Source of the DNA: Streptomyces smyrnaeus
Lineage (GTDB): Bacteria; Actinomycetota; Actinomycetes; Streptomycetales; Streptomycetaceae
NCBI RefSeq assembly: GCF_017676345.1
Contig: NZ_JAFFZM010000040.1
Coordinates: forward strand, 1-35,299
Direction of reading: 5' to 3'
Length of the DNA: 35,299 nt
The stretch's first letter is position 1, and every line of letters begins with the position of its first letter. Made by a program: the position numbers and the translations under genes. This document shows, one piece after another, positions 1 to 6,606 of this stretch. The notes below the pieces were generated by a model that had not been told where the DNA came from, made no database searches, and worked only from the letters and a program-made list of their open reading frames with translations.

Positions 1-617
1 GGCTCGTAGATCCGTCCCGTGTGGCCGCCCTCCACCGAGCGGACGTACGCCTGGGCGACGTCCGCGAGGTCCACCGGCCGGACACCGGGGAAGAAGTCGC
101 CGTAGTCCGGGACGCTCTCGGTGAAGAGCGTGGGGCTGACGGCGTTGACGCGCTGCGGAGCGATCTCGATGGCCGCGGCCCGTACGAAGGCTTCCACGGC
201 GCCGTTGGCCATGGAGGCGGCACTGCCGGACGGGATGGGTTCGCGGGTCAGCACGCCGCTGATCAGCGTGAACGAACCGCGTTCGGCCACGCGCGGCACG
301 CCCTGCCGCACGAGTTCGAGCTGGCTGAGGACCTTGCCGTGGAAGGCGGCGGTGTAGTCGGCGGCCGTCATCCGGGCCACCGGCTTGTACGGCACGTCAC
401 CGGCTGTGCTGACCACGGCGTCCAGCGGCCCGCCCGCCGCGCGCGCCGCCGCGTCCGCCGCCTCGTACAGGGCCGTCACCTGCTCGGGGTCGGCGATGTC
501 GTAGCGCAGGTCGCCGCCGGTGCGGCCGACGGTGAACAGCTGGTGGCCTCGTTCGGCCAGTGCGGAGCGCACCGCGGTGCCCAGCGTGCCTGTGGCGCCT
601 ATGAGAAGAATGTTCAT
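1..617 (-). CDS. Short-chain dehydrogenase/reductase, 3' end cut by window edge
   Basis: About 205 residues are visible, starting MNILLIGATGTLG; only the last residues are lost at the window edge. The N-terminal GATGTLG is the Rossmann dinucleotide-binding loop of short SDR proteins, and the end (VNAVSPTLFTESVPDYG) fits the SDR region after the active site. The canonical Tyr-x3-Lys pair is not present: the corresponding stretch reads ASMANGAVEAF, so Tyr and Lys are replaced. This suggests a divergent SDR subfamily whose chemistry I cannot name. It is transcribed away from the LysR gene that starts at 688, with 70 bp between them, so the LysR protein probably controls it. SDR fold is confident; substrate is unknown. 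Confidence 0.85.
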   Translation of the reverse strand, partial: MNILLIGATGTLGTAVRSALAERGHQLFTVGRTGGDLRYDIADPEQVTALYEAADAAARAAGGPLDAVVSTAGDVPYKPVARMTAADYTAAFHGKVLSQLELVRQGVPRVAERGSFTLISGVLTREPIPSGSAASMANGAVEAFVRAAAIEIAPQRVNAVSPTLFTESVPDYGDFFPGVRPVDLADVAQAYVRSVEGGHTGRIYE

Positions 618-687
618 GCCCAGGACGCTAGGGCCCCGTCCGCTGTGCGGGGAAATGCCGATTGTGCAGGACCTATGCTCAGTGGTT

Positions 688-1602
688 ATGAATGTGGAGC
701 TGCGGCATCTGCGCGCACTGGCCGCCATCGGTGACGAGGGCACCATCACGGGCGCGGCCCATGTCCTGCACATCAGCCAGCCGGCGCTCTCCCGTACCCT
801 CGACCAGTTGGAGACACGGCTGAACACCCGGCTCGTCGAGCGGACCACCCGGCGACTGGAGCTGACCGAGGCGGGCCGACGACTCTCGGAGCGTGCGCAC
901 CGGGTGCTACGGGAGTTCGACGACGCGCTCGAGGAGGTTGCGACGGGGCCACGACCCCTGCGGATCGGCTTCCCCTGGGGGTCGCTCGGCCGCCACACCG
1001 TGCCGCTGCTGCGCTCCTGGCGTGCGGAGCATCCGGACACGCCGCTGGGCGTGCGCCGGTGCGACGACCCCGAGGCGGAGCTGCGGCGGGGTGGACTCGA
1101 CGCGGCCTTCCTGCGGAAGCGCCCCGCACCCGGTTCGGGGCTGGAGGCGCTCGCTCTGTACGAGGAGTCCCGGATGGCGGCCGTACCGGAAGGCGATCCG
1201 CTCGCCGAACGCGCCACGGTGCGGCTGGCCGACCTGGCGCCGCGCCCGGTCGCCATCTGCGCGACCGCCGCCACCACCAGCGCCGAACTGTGGCCCGAGG
1301 AGGCGCGACCGCACACGTTCGAGGTGGCCAACGTGGACGAATGGCTCACCGCGATCGCCACCGGGGACTCCGTCGGTGTGACCGCGGAGAGCACTCGTCA
1401 CAGCTATCCGCACCCCGGCGTCCGATATCTCCCGCTCGCCGACGCGGACCCGGTCACCGTCCAGTTGGTGTGGCCGCACACCCCGACCCACCCGGCCACC
1501 AAGGCCCTCCGCGACCACGCCGCCCGACTGCTGCGGCGCCGACCGCCCCGTACGGGGAGCGCGGGCAGCGGCAGCGCTCGGGCTGCCGCGATGTCACCCT
1601 GA
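688..1602 (+). CDS. LysR-family transcriptional regulator
   Basis: 304 residues. Residues 1-60 form the LysR winged HTH (MNVELRHLRALAAIGDEG, then ISQPALSRTLDQLE), followed by a linker helix and a co-inducer-binding domain from about residue 85. The frame is open further upstream (to 520), but ATG 688 gives the family's normal N-terminus, so the longer form is rejected. There is no convincing Shine-Dalgarno before 688; a TATGCT hexamer at 674-679 lies where a -10 box for a leaderless or nearly leaderless mRNA would be. It is divergent from the SDR gene ending the window at the left, the usual LysR/target arrangement. The C-terminus after about residue 285 is a low-complexity Arg/Ser/Ala tail. 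Confidence 0.9.
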   Translation: MNVELRHLRALAAIGDEGTITGAAHVLHISQPALSRTLDQLETRLNTRLVERTTRRLELTEAGRRLSERAHRVLREFDDALEEVATGPRPLRIGFPWGSLGRHTVPLLRSWRAEHPDTPLGVRRCDDPEAELRRGGLDAAFLRKRPAPGSGLEALALYEESRMAAVPEGDPLAERATVRLADLAPRPVAICATAATTSAELWPEEARPHTFEVANVDEWLTAIATGDSVGVTAESTRHSYPHPGVRYLPLADADPVTVQLVWPHTPTHPATKALRDHAARLLRRRPPRTGSAGSGSARAAAMSP

Positions 1603-1661
1603 CGTTGCGCGAGGTTGTGCCCTGACGTTGTCCCAACGGCTGCAGCGTCCCGGCGGCGCGG

Positions 1662-2810
1662 TCACCCCGCAGCGCCGTCGGCCCGCACCACGTCGGCGAC
1701 CACACAGCTCACGTTGTCGGGTCCGCCCGCCCGGTTGGCCGACTCGACCAGTGCGCGCACCGCCTGCGCCGGGTCGGCGACGGTGGCGGCGGTCTCCCGG
1801 ATGTCCGCCGTGGGCACGACCGCGGACAGGCCGTCCGAGCACAGCAGATACCGGTCGCCGAGGCGCGCCTCGCGGAGCTTGGTGTCGACGGTGCCGCCCT
1901 CCACCTCACCCGCACCGCCCGCACCGCTCCCCGTCAAGGCGCGGGCCAGCAGGGCGGGCTGTGGGCAGGAGGCGGCCTCCTCGGGGGTCAACCGCCCCTC
2001 GGCGAGCAGTTTCCGCGCCAGCGTGTGGTCCTCGGTGAGTTGGCAGAGTTCGCCGTCCCTCAGCAGATGGGCGCGGGTGTCGCCGATATGGACGAGGGCG
2101 AGCCGGGAGCCGTTCCACAGCAGTGCCGTGAGGGTGGTGCCGGCGTCCTCCGCCGCGACACCACGCACGGCGCGGCCCGCCTCCCGGCCCGCCTCCTCGA
2201 CGGCGTCCTCCAACGCGTTGAGCAGGTCACCGGCCGGGAGGTCCGCCGTCTCCAGTCGGCGGAGCGCCGCGACAGCAGCCGCGCTCGCCTCCTCTCCCCC
2301 GGTGCCGAACCCGTCGGCGACGGCCAGCAGTCGCGCGCCCGCGTACACCGTGTCCTGGTTGCTCTCCCGCATCCGGCCGGTGTCGGACAGGGCCGCGTAG
2401 CGGATGGCCAAGGGAGCGTCGGGGGTGCTTTCCAAGGTGAAGGGCACGGCTGCGGGTTCCTTCCGTGACAGATGGTCGACGAGGAGGGTGGCCAGATCCC
2501 GACGCGCCGCGACCTCCGCCTCGGTCTCCGCCCAGTACGCCCGCACTTCAGCGGCGGCTGCCGCGTCCGCTGCCGCCGCCAGATCGCATACGCGCCTGAT
2601 GCGGGCCAGCGGCATGCCCAGGCGGCGCAACCAGGCCACCAGTCGGGCACGCTCCAGCTGTTCGGGCGCGTAGTAGCGGTAGCCGCTCACCGGGTCGACG
2701 CGGGCCGGGGCCAGCAGGCCGAGCTCGTCGTACAGCCGCAGGGCCTTGGGCGAGAGCCGCGACGCCTTGGCGAAGGCTCCGATGGTCAGCGGGCCGGTGT
2801 CCATGTCCAT
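1662..2810 (-). CDS. MerR-type regulator fused to PP2C serine/threonine phosphatase
   Basis: 382 residues with two domains. Residues 8-75 are a MerR winged HTH (TIGAFAKASRLSPKALRLYDELGLL, then GYRYY), with a helical linker to about 118. Residues 137-376 are a PP2C-type phosphatase with its motifs in place: RxxNxD at N151/D153, the metal Asp in ADGFGTGG (D166), HIGDTRA (241-247), CSDGL (D326) and GGPDN (D365). The metal ligands are therefore all present and an active enzyme is expected. The start has a strong purine-rich RBS (GGAGGGAGGA) just upstream; an in-frame ATG two codons later is also possible. The protein may couple dephosphorylation of a partner to DNA binding, or use the phosphatase fold as a sensor; both are inference. 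It converges with the LysR gene. Confidence 0.9.
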   Translation of the reverse strand: MDMDTGPLTIGAFAKASRLSPKALRLYDELGLLAPARVDPVSGYRYYAPEQLERARLVAWLRRLGMPLARIRRVCDLAAAADAAAAAEVRAYWAETEAEVAARRDLATLLVDHLSRKEPAAVPFTLESTPDAPLAIRYAALSDTGRMRESNQDTVYAGARLLAVADGFGTGGEEASAAAVAALRRLETADLPAGDLLNALEDAVEEAGREAGRAVRGVAAEDAGTTLTALLWNGSRLALVHIGDTRAHLLRDGELCQLTEDHTLARKLLAEGRLTPEEAASCPQPALLARALTGSGAGGAGEVEGGTVDTKLREARLGDRYLLCSDGLSAVVPTADIRETAATVADPAQAVRALVESANRAGGPDNVSCVVADVVRADGAAG

Positions 2811-2926
2811 ACCCGTCCTCCCTCCTCACCGGGCTCCGCACCCGGCCCCGCCGATACTGCGGCTTCCCCCGAGGTGAAGGTCAACCGGTCGTCGTCGGCG
2901 CGGCCCGGCCGGTGCCCACCGGCCGG

Positions 2927-3091
2927 TCAGCCGGTCAGCCGGTCGCCGAGCGGGCTACGGCGGTACCGGACGTGCCGACCGTCGCGTGCCTTGGTCACCA
3001 GCCCCGTCTCGTGCAGTACACGCAGCTGTTGGGAGACGGCGCTCGGCGTGACACCGAGGCGGCGCGCGAGTTGCGGTCCCCGCGCGGGCAC
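2927..3091 (-). pseudogene. Remnant of an ArsR-type HTH regulator (C-terminal part)
   Basis: A 54-codon reading frame on the minus strand encodes a complete ArsR-like recognition helix and wing: QLARRLGVTPSAVSQQL, then GLVTKARDGRHVRYRRSPLG. The full-length family has a long N-terminal domain before this HTH, but here an in-frame TAG sits at 3098-3100, just upstream of a possible GTG start at 3091, and no coding continuation is visible. It lies directly downstream of the imine-reductase-like gene on the same strand (stop at 3117). I read it as the conserved 3' end of a broken regulator; a real 54-residue HTH protein cannot be excluded. The 3' end lies in short CCGGTCAG repeats (2925-2940), which may mark the deletion. 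Confidence 0.6.
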
Positions 3092-3116
3092 CCGCGACTA
3101 CGCCGTCGGCGACCGG

Positions 3117-4052
3117 TCAGTGACGTCCCAGCACCTCTGCGATCCGGCTGAGCCCGTCCGTGCCGTGCCCCAGCCCGATCGTACGGCGGGCCCAGCCCTC
3201 AGCAGCACGCATCACCCCCGCGTCGATGCCGTGCTCCTCGGAGGCGTGCACGATGTGCGCCATGGAAGAGGCCCCCGAGGTGAGCGGGTTGGTCTCCCCC
3301 GAGAAGGTGCCGTCGTCCACGTCGTCGGCCCACTCCTCGAAGAGCGGCGGGAGGATCTCGGCGATGCCCTTGGCGAACGGCGCCAGTTCCCGCCCGCTGA
3401 TGCCCTCCGCGCGGGCCACCGCGAGGGCGTGCGCGTAACCCGCCGACGCGGTCCAGAAGATGTCGAGCAGTGCGACGTCGTAGGCGGCCGCGCGCGAGAT
3501 CTCCGTACCGAGGTGGGTGTGGGTACCGCCGAGCGCCCGCAGCACGGGCAGATGCTGCTCGTAGGGCTCCAGCGGGCCGCTGTGCAGGAAGACGGCGTCG
3601 GGGGTGCCGATCGTGGGGGTCGGCGTCATGATCGCGCCGTCCAGATAGTGGATGCCGTGCCGGGCGGCCCAGTCGGCGGTGTCCCGGGCACGGGCCGGGG
3701 TGTCGGCGCTCAGGTTCACGACCGTACGGCCCTTGAGCGCCTCGGTGACGGCGTCGCGCCGCAGGACGGCGTCCGCCGCGTCGTAGTTGACCACGCAGAC
3801 GACGGTCAACTCACCGGCGGCGACCGCCTCCTCGGCGGTAGCGGCACTCGTCGCGCCCCGTTCGACCAGTTCGCGGTCCTTGCCCGGGGTCCGGTTCCAG
3901 ACGGTGGTCCGTATCCCCGCGTCCAGGAACGCGCCGGCCAGTGCCTGCCCCATCGGCCCGAGCCCCAGCACCGTCACGGCGGACTCGCCCGCTGCGGACG
4001 ACCGGTGGGCGGAAGACGGACGGCCGGTGGTTTGTTCGTTGGAGGAAGACAT
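3117..4052 (-). CDS. NAD(P)-binding imine reductase-like protein
   Basis: 311 residues from MSSSNEQ. The N-terminal Rossmann domain has GLGPMG at residues 30-35 and the 6-phosphogluconate/beta-hydroxyacid dehydrogenase-like NRTPGK loop that usually selects NADPH. The C-terminal half (AAAYDVALLDIFWTASAGYAHA) is the helical domain of NADPH-dependent imine reductases and reductive aminases, which reduce cyclic imines. The start at 4052 is chosen because GGGAG lies 7 nt upstream; the frame is open to 4091 but that extension is Cys/Ser-rich and has no RBS. It is divergent from the HxlR gene at 4123, which probably regulates it. The natural substrate is unknown. Confidence 0.85.
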   Translation of the reverse strand: MSSSNEQTTGRPSSAHRSSAAGESAVTVLGLGPMGQALAGAFLDAGIRTTVWNRTPGKDRELVERGATSAATAEEAVAAGELTVVCVVNYDAADAVLRRDAVTEALKGRTVVNLSADTPARARDTADWAARHGIHYLDGAIMTPTPTIGTPDAVFLHSGPLEPYEQHLPVLRALGGTHTHLGTEISRAAAYDVALLDIFWTASAGYAHALAVARAEGISGRELAPFAKGIAEILPPLFEEWADDVDDGTFSGETNPLTSGASSMAHIVHASEEHGIDAGVMRAAEGWARRTIGLGHGTDGLSRIAEVLGRH

Positions 4053-4122
4053 GCTGCAACTCCCGTGCGAATAGGATGAACAACGACACAAGGCCTACAA
4101 GAGGCTGACAAAGGGGACGACC

Positions 4123-4485
4123 ATGACGCGCAGCCGTGCCCAGGATCCGAACGTGTGCGGGGTGACCGCCGCCATCTCCGTGATCGACGGCAAGTGGAAG
4201 ACCGCGCTGCTCTGGCAGCTGGAGTCGGGCCCGCGCCGCCCCGGTGAGCTCCGCAGAAATCTGCCGGGCCTCACCGAGAAGGTGCTGGCTCAGGCACTCC
4301 GCGAGATGGAGACGGACGGCCTCGTGCACCGCGAGGTGTACGACGTGCTACCGCTGAAGACCGAGTACTCCCTGACCCCGTTCGGCCGCGACCTGGCCGA
4401 GGCGCTGGCACCGCTGTCGGACTGGGGCCACCGCCGCCTGGAGATGCTCGCCGGGGCCGTGGCGCCGCCGACACCGGTCTCCTGA
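4123..4485 (+). CDS. HxlR-family winged-helix regulator
   Basis: 120 residues, the usual HxlR length. The domain begins near residue 12 with the conserved N-terminal Cys (NVCGVTAAISVIDGKWK), followed by the winged helix (PGELRRNLPGLTEKVLAQAL) and the wing (LPLKTEYSLTPFG). In relatives such as YodB and HypR that Cys senses electrophiles or disulfide stress; whether this one does is inference. AAAGGGGA upstream of ATG 4123 is the RBS. The gene is divergent from the imine-reductase-like gene, with 70 bp between the two starts, so control of that neighbour is the simplest model. Confidence 0.9.
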   Translation: MTRSRAQDPNVCGVTAAISVIDGKWKTALLWQLESGPRRPGELRRNLPGLTEKVLAQALREMETDGLVHREVYDVLPLKTEYSLTPFGRDLAEALAPLSDWGHRRLEMLAGAVAPPTPVS

Positions 4486-4644
4486 GGCCCTGTTCCACCG
4501 CCGCGTCCGCCGCACCCGTCACCTCCCCGACTCCGTGCTCCCCGCGGGCCGGCCGTCGTCCGACCGGCCACCACCAGAGTCGCCCGACTGTCCGGCGCTG
4601 CCAAGTACCCACAAAAAAGTGGCTGCCCCCGCCCCCTGCCGGCG

Positions 4645-5061
4645 TCAGCCGGCGTCGAACGCCTTCTCCACGGCCAATGTGTCCTCGTACAGGTGCATAC
4701 GGACGATCCGGTTGTCCTCGACCATCAGGTGCATGGCCACCGGTGTGGTGAACTCCTTCCCACTGGCCGCGACGGTGTGCGTGAAGACCGCCAGCAGCAC
4801 CGCGTCACCGCCGTCGACGACGACGCGCTCCAGCACGACCTTGCTCCTGCCGGGCGCGAAGTGCGGCCACATCGTGGTGAAGTACGGCGCGACCTCCTCC
4901 CGGCGGGTACGGCGTCCGGTCCAGGGCAGCGCGTCACTGCCGGGGACGTGCCAGTCGATCTCCTCGGCGAACAGCTCCTGGATGCCGTCGGGGTCCTGCC
5001 TGCCGAGGCGCTCCACGAACTTCTCGGCCACGGTCCGCGAGGTCCGAGTATCTGCTGCCAT
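4645..5061 (-). CDS. SnoaL-like / NTF2-fold protein
   Basis: 138 residues. The pattern TVAEKFVERLGRQDPDGIQ, then FAEEIDWHVPG, then a C-terminal sheet ending HLMVEDNRIVRMHLYED is that of SnoaL-like (NTF2-fold) proteins: small cyclases, isomerases or ligand-binding proteins. No specific activity can be read from the sequence. ATG 5061 is chosen because AAGGA lies about 4 nt upstream; the longer frame to 5151 would translate the tandem repeat at 5081-5114. The gene lies downstream of the SDR gene starting at 5974 on the same strand, with about 160 bp between them, so it probably has its own promoter. Confidence 0.8.
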   Translation of the reverse strand: MAADTRTSRTVAEKFVERLGRQDPDGIQELFAEEIDWHVPGSDALPWTGRRTRREEVAPYFTTMWPHFAPGRSKVVLERVVVDGGDAVLLAVFTHTVAASGKEFTTPVAMHLMVEDNRIVRMHLYEDTLAVEKAFDAG

Positions 5062-5080
5062 CGTCCTTGCCCTTCGTCTT

Positions 5081-5114
5081 TTCGTTCGGATGAGGTGTTC
5101 GTTCGGATGAGGTG
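5081..5114. repeat. Perfect 17-bp tandem repeat upstream of the SnoaL-like gene
   Basis: TTCGTTCGGATGAGGTG occurs twice head to tail (5081-5097 and 5098-5114), starting 20 bp upstream of ATG 5061 of the minus-strand SnoaL-like gene. The position fits an operator with two direct half-sites. No protein is assigned. Confidence 0.7.
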
Positions 5115-5221
5115 GAGGTGTGCCGGTCGGGCCCCGGCCCTGGAACAGCAAGTGCTTGCCGCGCAGCGGCCCGCCGAGTTGCCTGGAGCGTCGATCACGT
5201 CGCCTGTCGCCGATCCGGCGC

Positions 5222-5974
5222 CTAGAGCTGTGTGACGCCGCCGTCGACGAACAGTTCCGCGCCGGTGGTGAAGGTGCTCTGGTCGCCGGCCAGGTGGAGG
5301 GCGGAGGCGGCGACCTCGTCGGGGTGGCCGGCGCGGCCGAGCGGGGTCGTCGGGGCGGGCTCGGCCGCGGTGGGCAGATCGCCGTACGGGAAAGCGGCGA
5401 GGAGTTCGTTCAGGCCCGGGGTCTCGACAGGACCGGGGGTGAGGGCGTTGACGCGGATTCCGCGGCCGGCCAGTTCGGCGGCCCAGGTGCGGGCGAGGCT
5501 GCGGATCGCGGCCTTGGTGGCGGCGTAGACGCCCAGGCCCGGGGTGGCCCGCAGGGCCGCGCTGGAGGAGAGCAGCAGCACCGAGGCGCCGGTCGTCAGC
5601 AGCGGCAGCGCCTTTTGGACGGTGAAGACCGTGCCCTTGAGATTGATCGAGGTGGTGCGGTCGTACTCCTCCTCGGTGATCGCACCGAGCGGGCCGTACT
5701 CCCCGACCCCGGCGTTGGCCACCACGACGTCCAGGCGGCCACTGCGGTCCGCGATCTCGGCGAAGAGCCGGTCGAGGTCGCCGAGGTCCGAGGCATCGGC
5801 CTGGATGGCGATGCCTCGGGCCCCGACCTGCGCGACGGCGGCGTCCAGCGCGGCCTTGCGGCGCCCGGTCAGGTAGACGGTCGCGCCCTCGGCGGCGAAA
5901 CGGCGGGCGATTGCCAGGCCGATGCCGCTGGAGGCGCCGGTGACGAGGGCGGTCTTGTCGTCCAGCTGTCCCAT
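5222..5974 (-). CDS. SDR-family oxidoreductase, classical type
   Basis: 250 residues, the normal length of classical SDR enzymes. The cofactor loop TGASSGIG is at 12-19, NAG at 87-89, and the catalytic set N111, S137/S138, Y150 and K154 (YAATK) is complete, so an active NAD(P)-dependent oxidoreductase is expected. It ends FVDGGVTQL, as classical members do. Start 5974 has GGAGAG upstream; the longer frame to 6031 would run through the palindrome at 5992-6012. The Rrf2 gene lies immediately upstream on the same strand, and matching palindromes precede both genes, so Rrf2 control is likely. Substrate unknown. Confidence 0.9.
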   Translation of the reverse strand: MGQLDDKTALVTGASSGIGLAIARRFAAEGATVYLTGRRKAALDAAVAQVGARGIAIQADASDLGDLDRLFAEIADRSGRLDVVVANAGVGEYGPLGAITEEEYDRTTSINLKGTVFTVQKALPLLTTGASVLLLSSSAALRATPGLGVYAATKAAIRSLARTWAAELAGRGIRVNALTPGPVETPGLNELLAAFPYGDLPTAAEPAPTTPLGRAGHPDEVAASALHLAGDQSTFTTGAELFVDGGVTQL

Positions 5975-5991
5975 GAGTCTCTCCGATCTTG

Positions 5992-6012
5992 ATGTAACCA
6001 TTTTGGTTACAT
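5992..6012. promoter_or_regulatory. Palindromic operator before the SDR gene (probable Rrf2 site)
   Basis: A perfect inverted repeat with 9-bp arms (ATGTAACCA and TGGTTACAT) around TTT, 21 bp in all, ends 18 bp upstream of the SDR start at 5974. The core GTAAC-N7-GTTAC recurs with the same spacing at 6531-6551 before the Rrf2 gene. Binding by the Rrf2 protein is inference from this pairing. Confidence 0.8.
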
Positions 6013-6065
6013 TGGTGGGTGCGGAATGCACTCCCCCTCGACAAGGGGAAGCCGACGGTCCGAGG

Positions 6066-6497
6066 TCAGGCGGCTTTCAAGATGTCCCGCAGCACGTCCT
6101 CCAGCGTGGTCTTGGCCAACTCCCCGCGCAGGGCGGCCTCCACATCGTCGTACACGGCGGTCATCGCCGGCCCGATTCCATGGCCCACGACGCACTCCGG
6201 GTCCGGTGCCGCGCGATGCATGGCGAAGACCGGCCCCGGCTCGATCGCCTGGTAGACGTCGAGCAGGGTGATCGCCGCCAGGTCCCGCGCGAGCATCCAG
6301 CCCGCCCCCGCGCCCCGCCGCGAATCGACCAGGCCGGCCTTGCTCAGCTTGGCCAGCAGGCGGCGGATCACCACCGGGTTGGTGTTGGCGCTCGCCGCGA
6401 TCTGCTCGGAGGTGGCGACCTCGTGGCCTCGCCGCTGGTACAGCCCGATCCAGGTCAGGGCGTGCGCCGCGATGGTCAGCCTGCTGTTGGCACTCAC
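6066..6497 (-). CDS. Rrf2-family transcriptional regulator without the Fe-S cysteines
   Basis: 143 residues from GTG 6497 (MSANSRLTIAAHALTWIGLY). The winged HTH has the family's recognition region (TSEQIAASANTNPVVIRRLL) followed by the GLVDSRRGAGAGW wing. Fe-S members such as IscR, NsrR and RsrR use three clustered cysteines; here only one Cys exists (C102), so a classical cluster is unlikely and it resembles YwnA/CymR-like members. An alternative GTG at 6509 overlaps its own RBS; GTG 6497 has GGAG six bases upstream. Operators GTAAC-N7-GTTAC in front of this gene and of the SDR gene suggest autoregulation and control of the neighbour. Confidence 0.88.
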   Translation of the reverse strand: MSANSRLTIAAHALTWIGLYQRRGHEVATSEQIAASANTNPVVIRRLLAKLSKAGLVDSRRGAGAGWMLARDLAAITLLDVYQAIEPGPVFAMHRAAPDPECVVGHGIGPAMTAVYDDVEAALRGELAKTTLEDVLRDILKAA

Positions 6498-6530
6498 GTC
6501 GGACTCCACCTCCTTCGCCCCTCGGCCTAG

Positions 6531-6551
6531 TCGTAACGTTAATTGTTACGA
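6531..6551. promoter_or_regulatory. Palindromic operator before the Rrf2 gene
   Basis: TCGTAAC and GTTACGA form a 7-bp inverted repeat around 7 nt (21 bp in all), 34 bp upstream of GTG 6497. Size and core (GTAAC-N7-GTTAC) match the palindrome at 5992-6012, which supports a shared regulator. Confidence 0.75.
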
Positions 6552-6606
6552 CCCCAGGGGGCAAGCCCTCGGGGCGGCGGACCGGGCCATGGTGGGTGCC
6601 TGGGCG

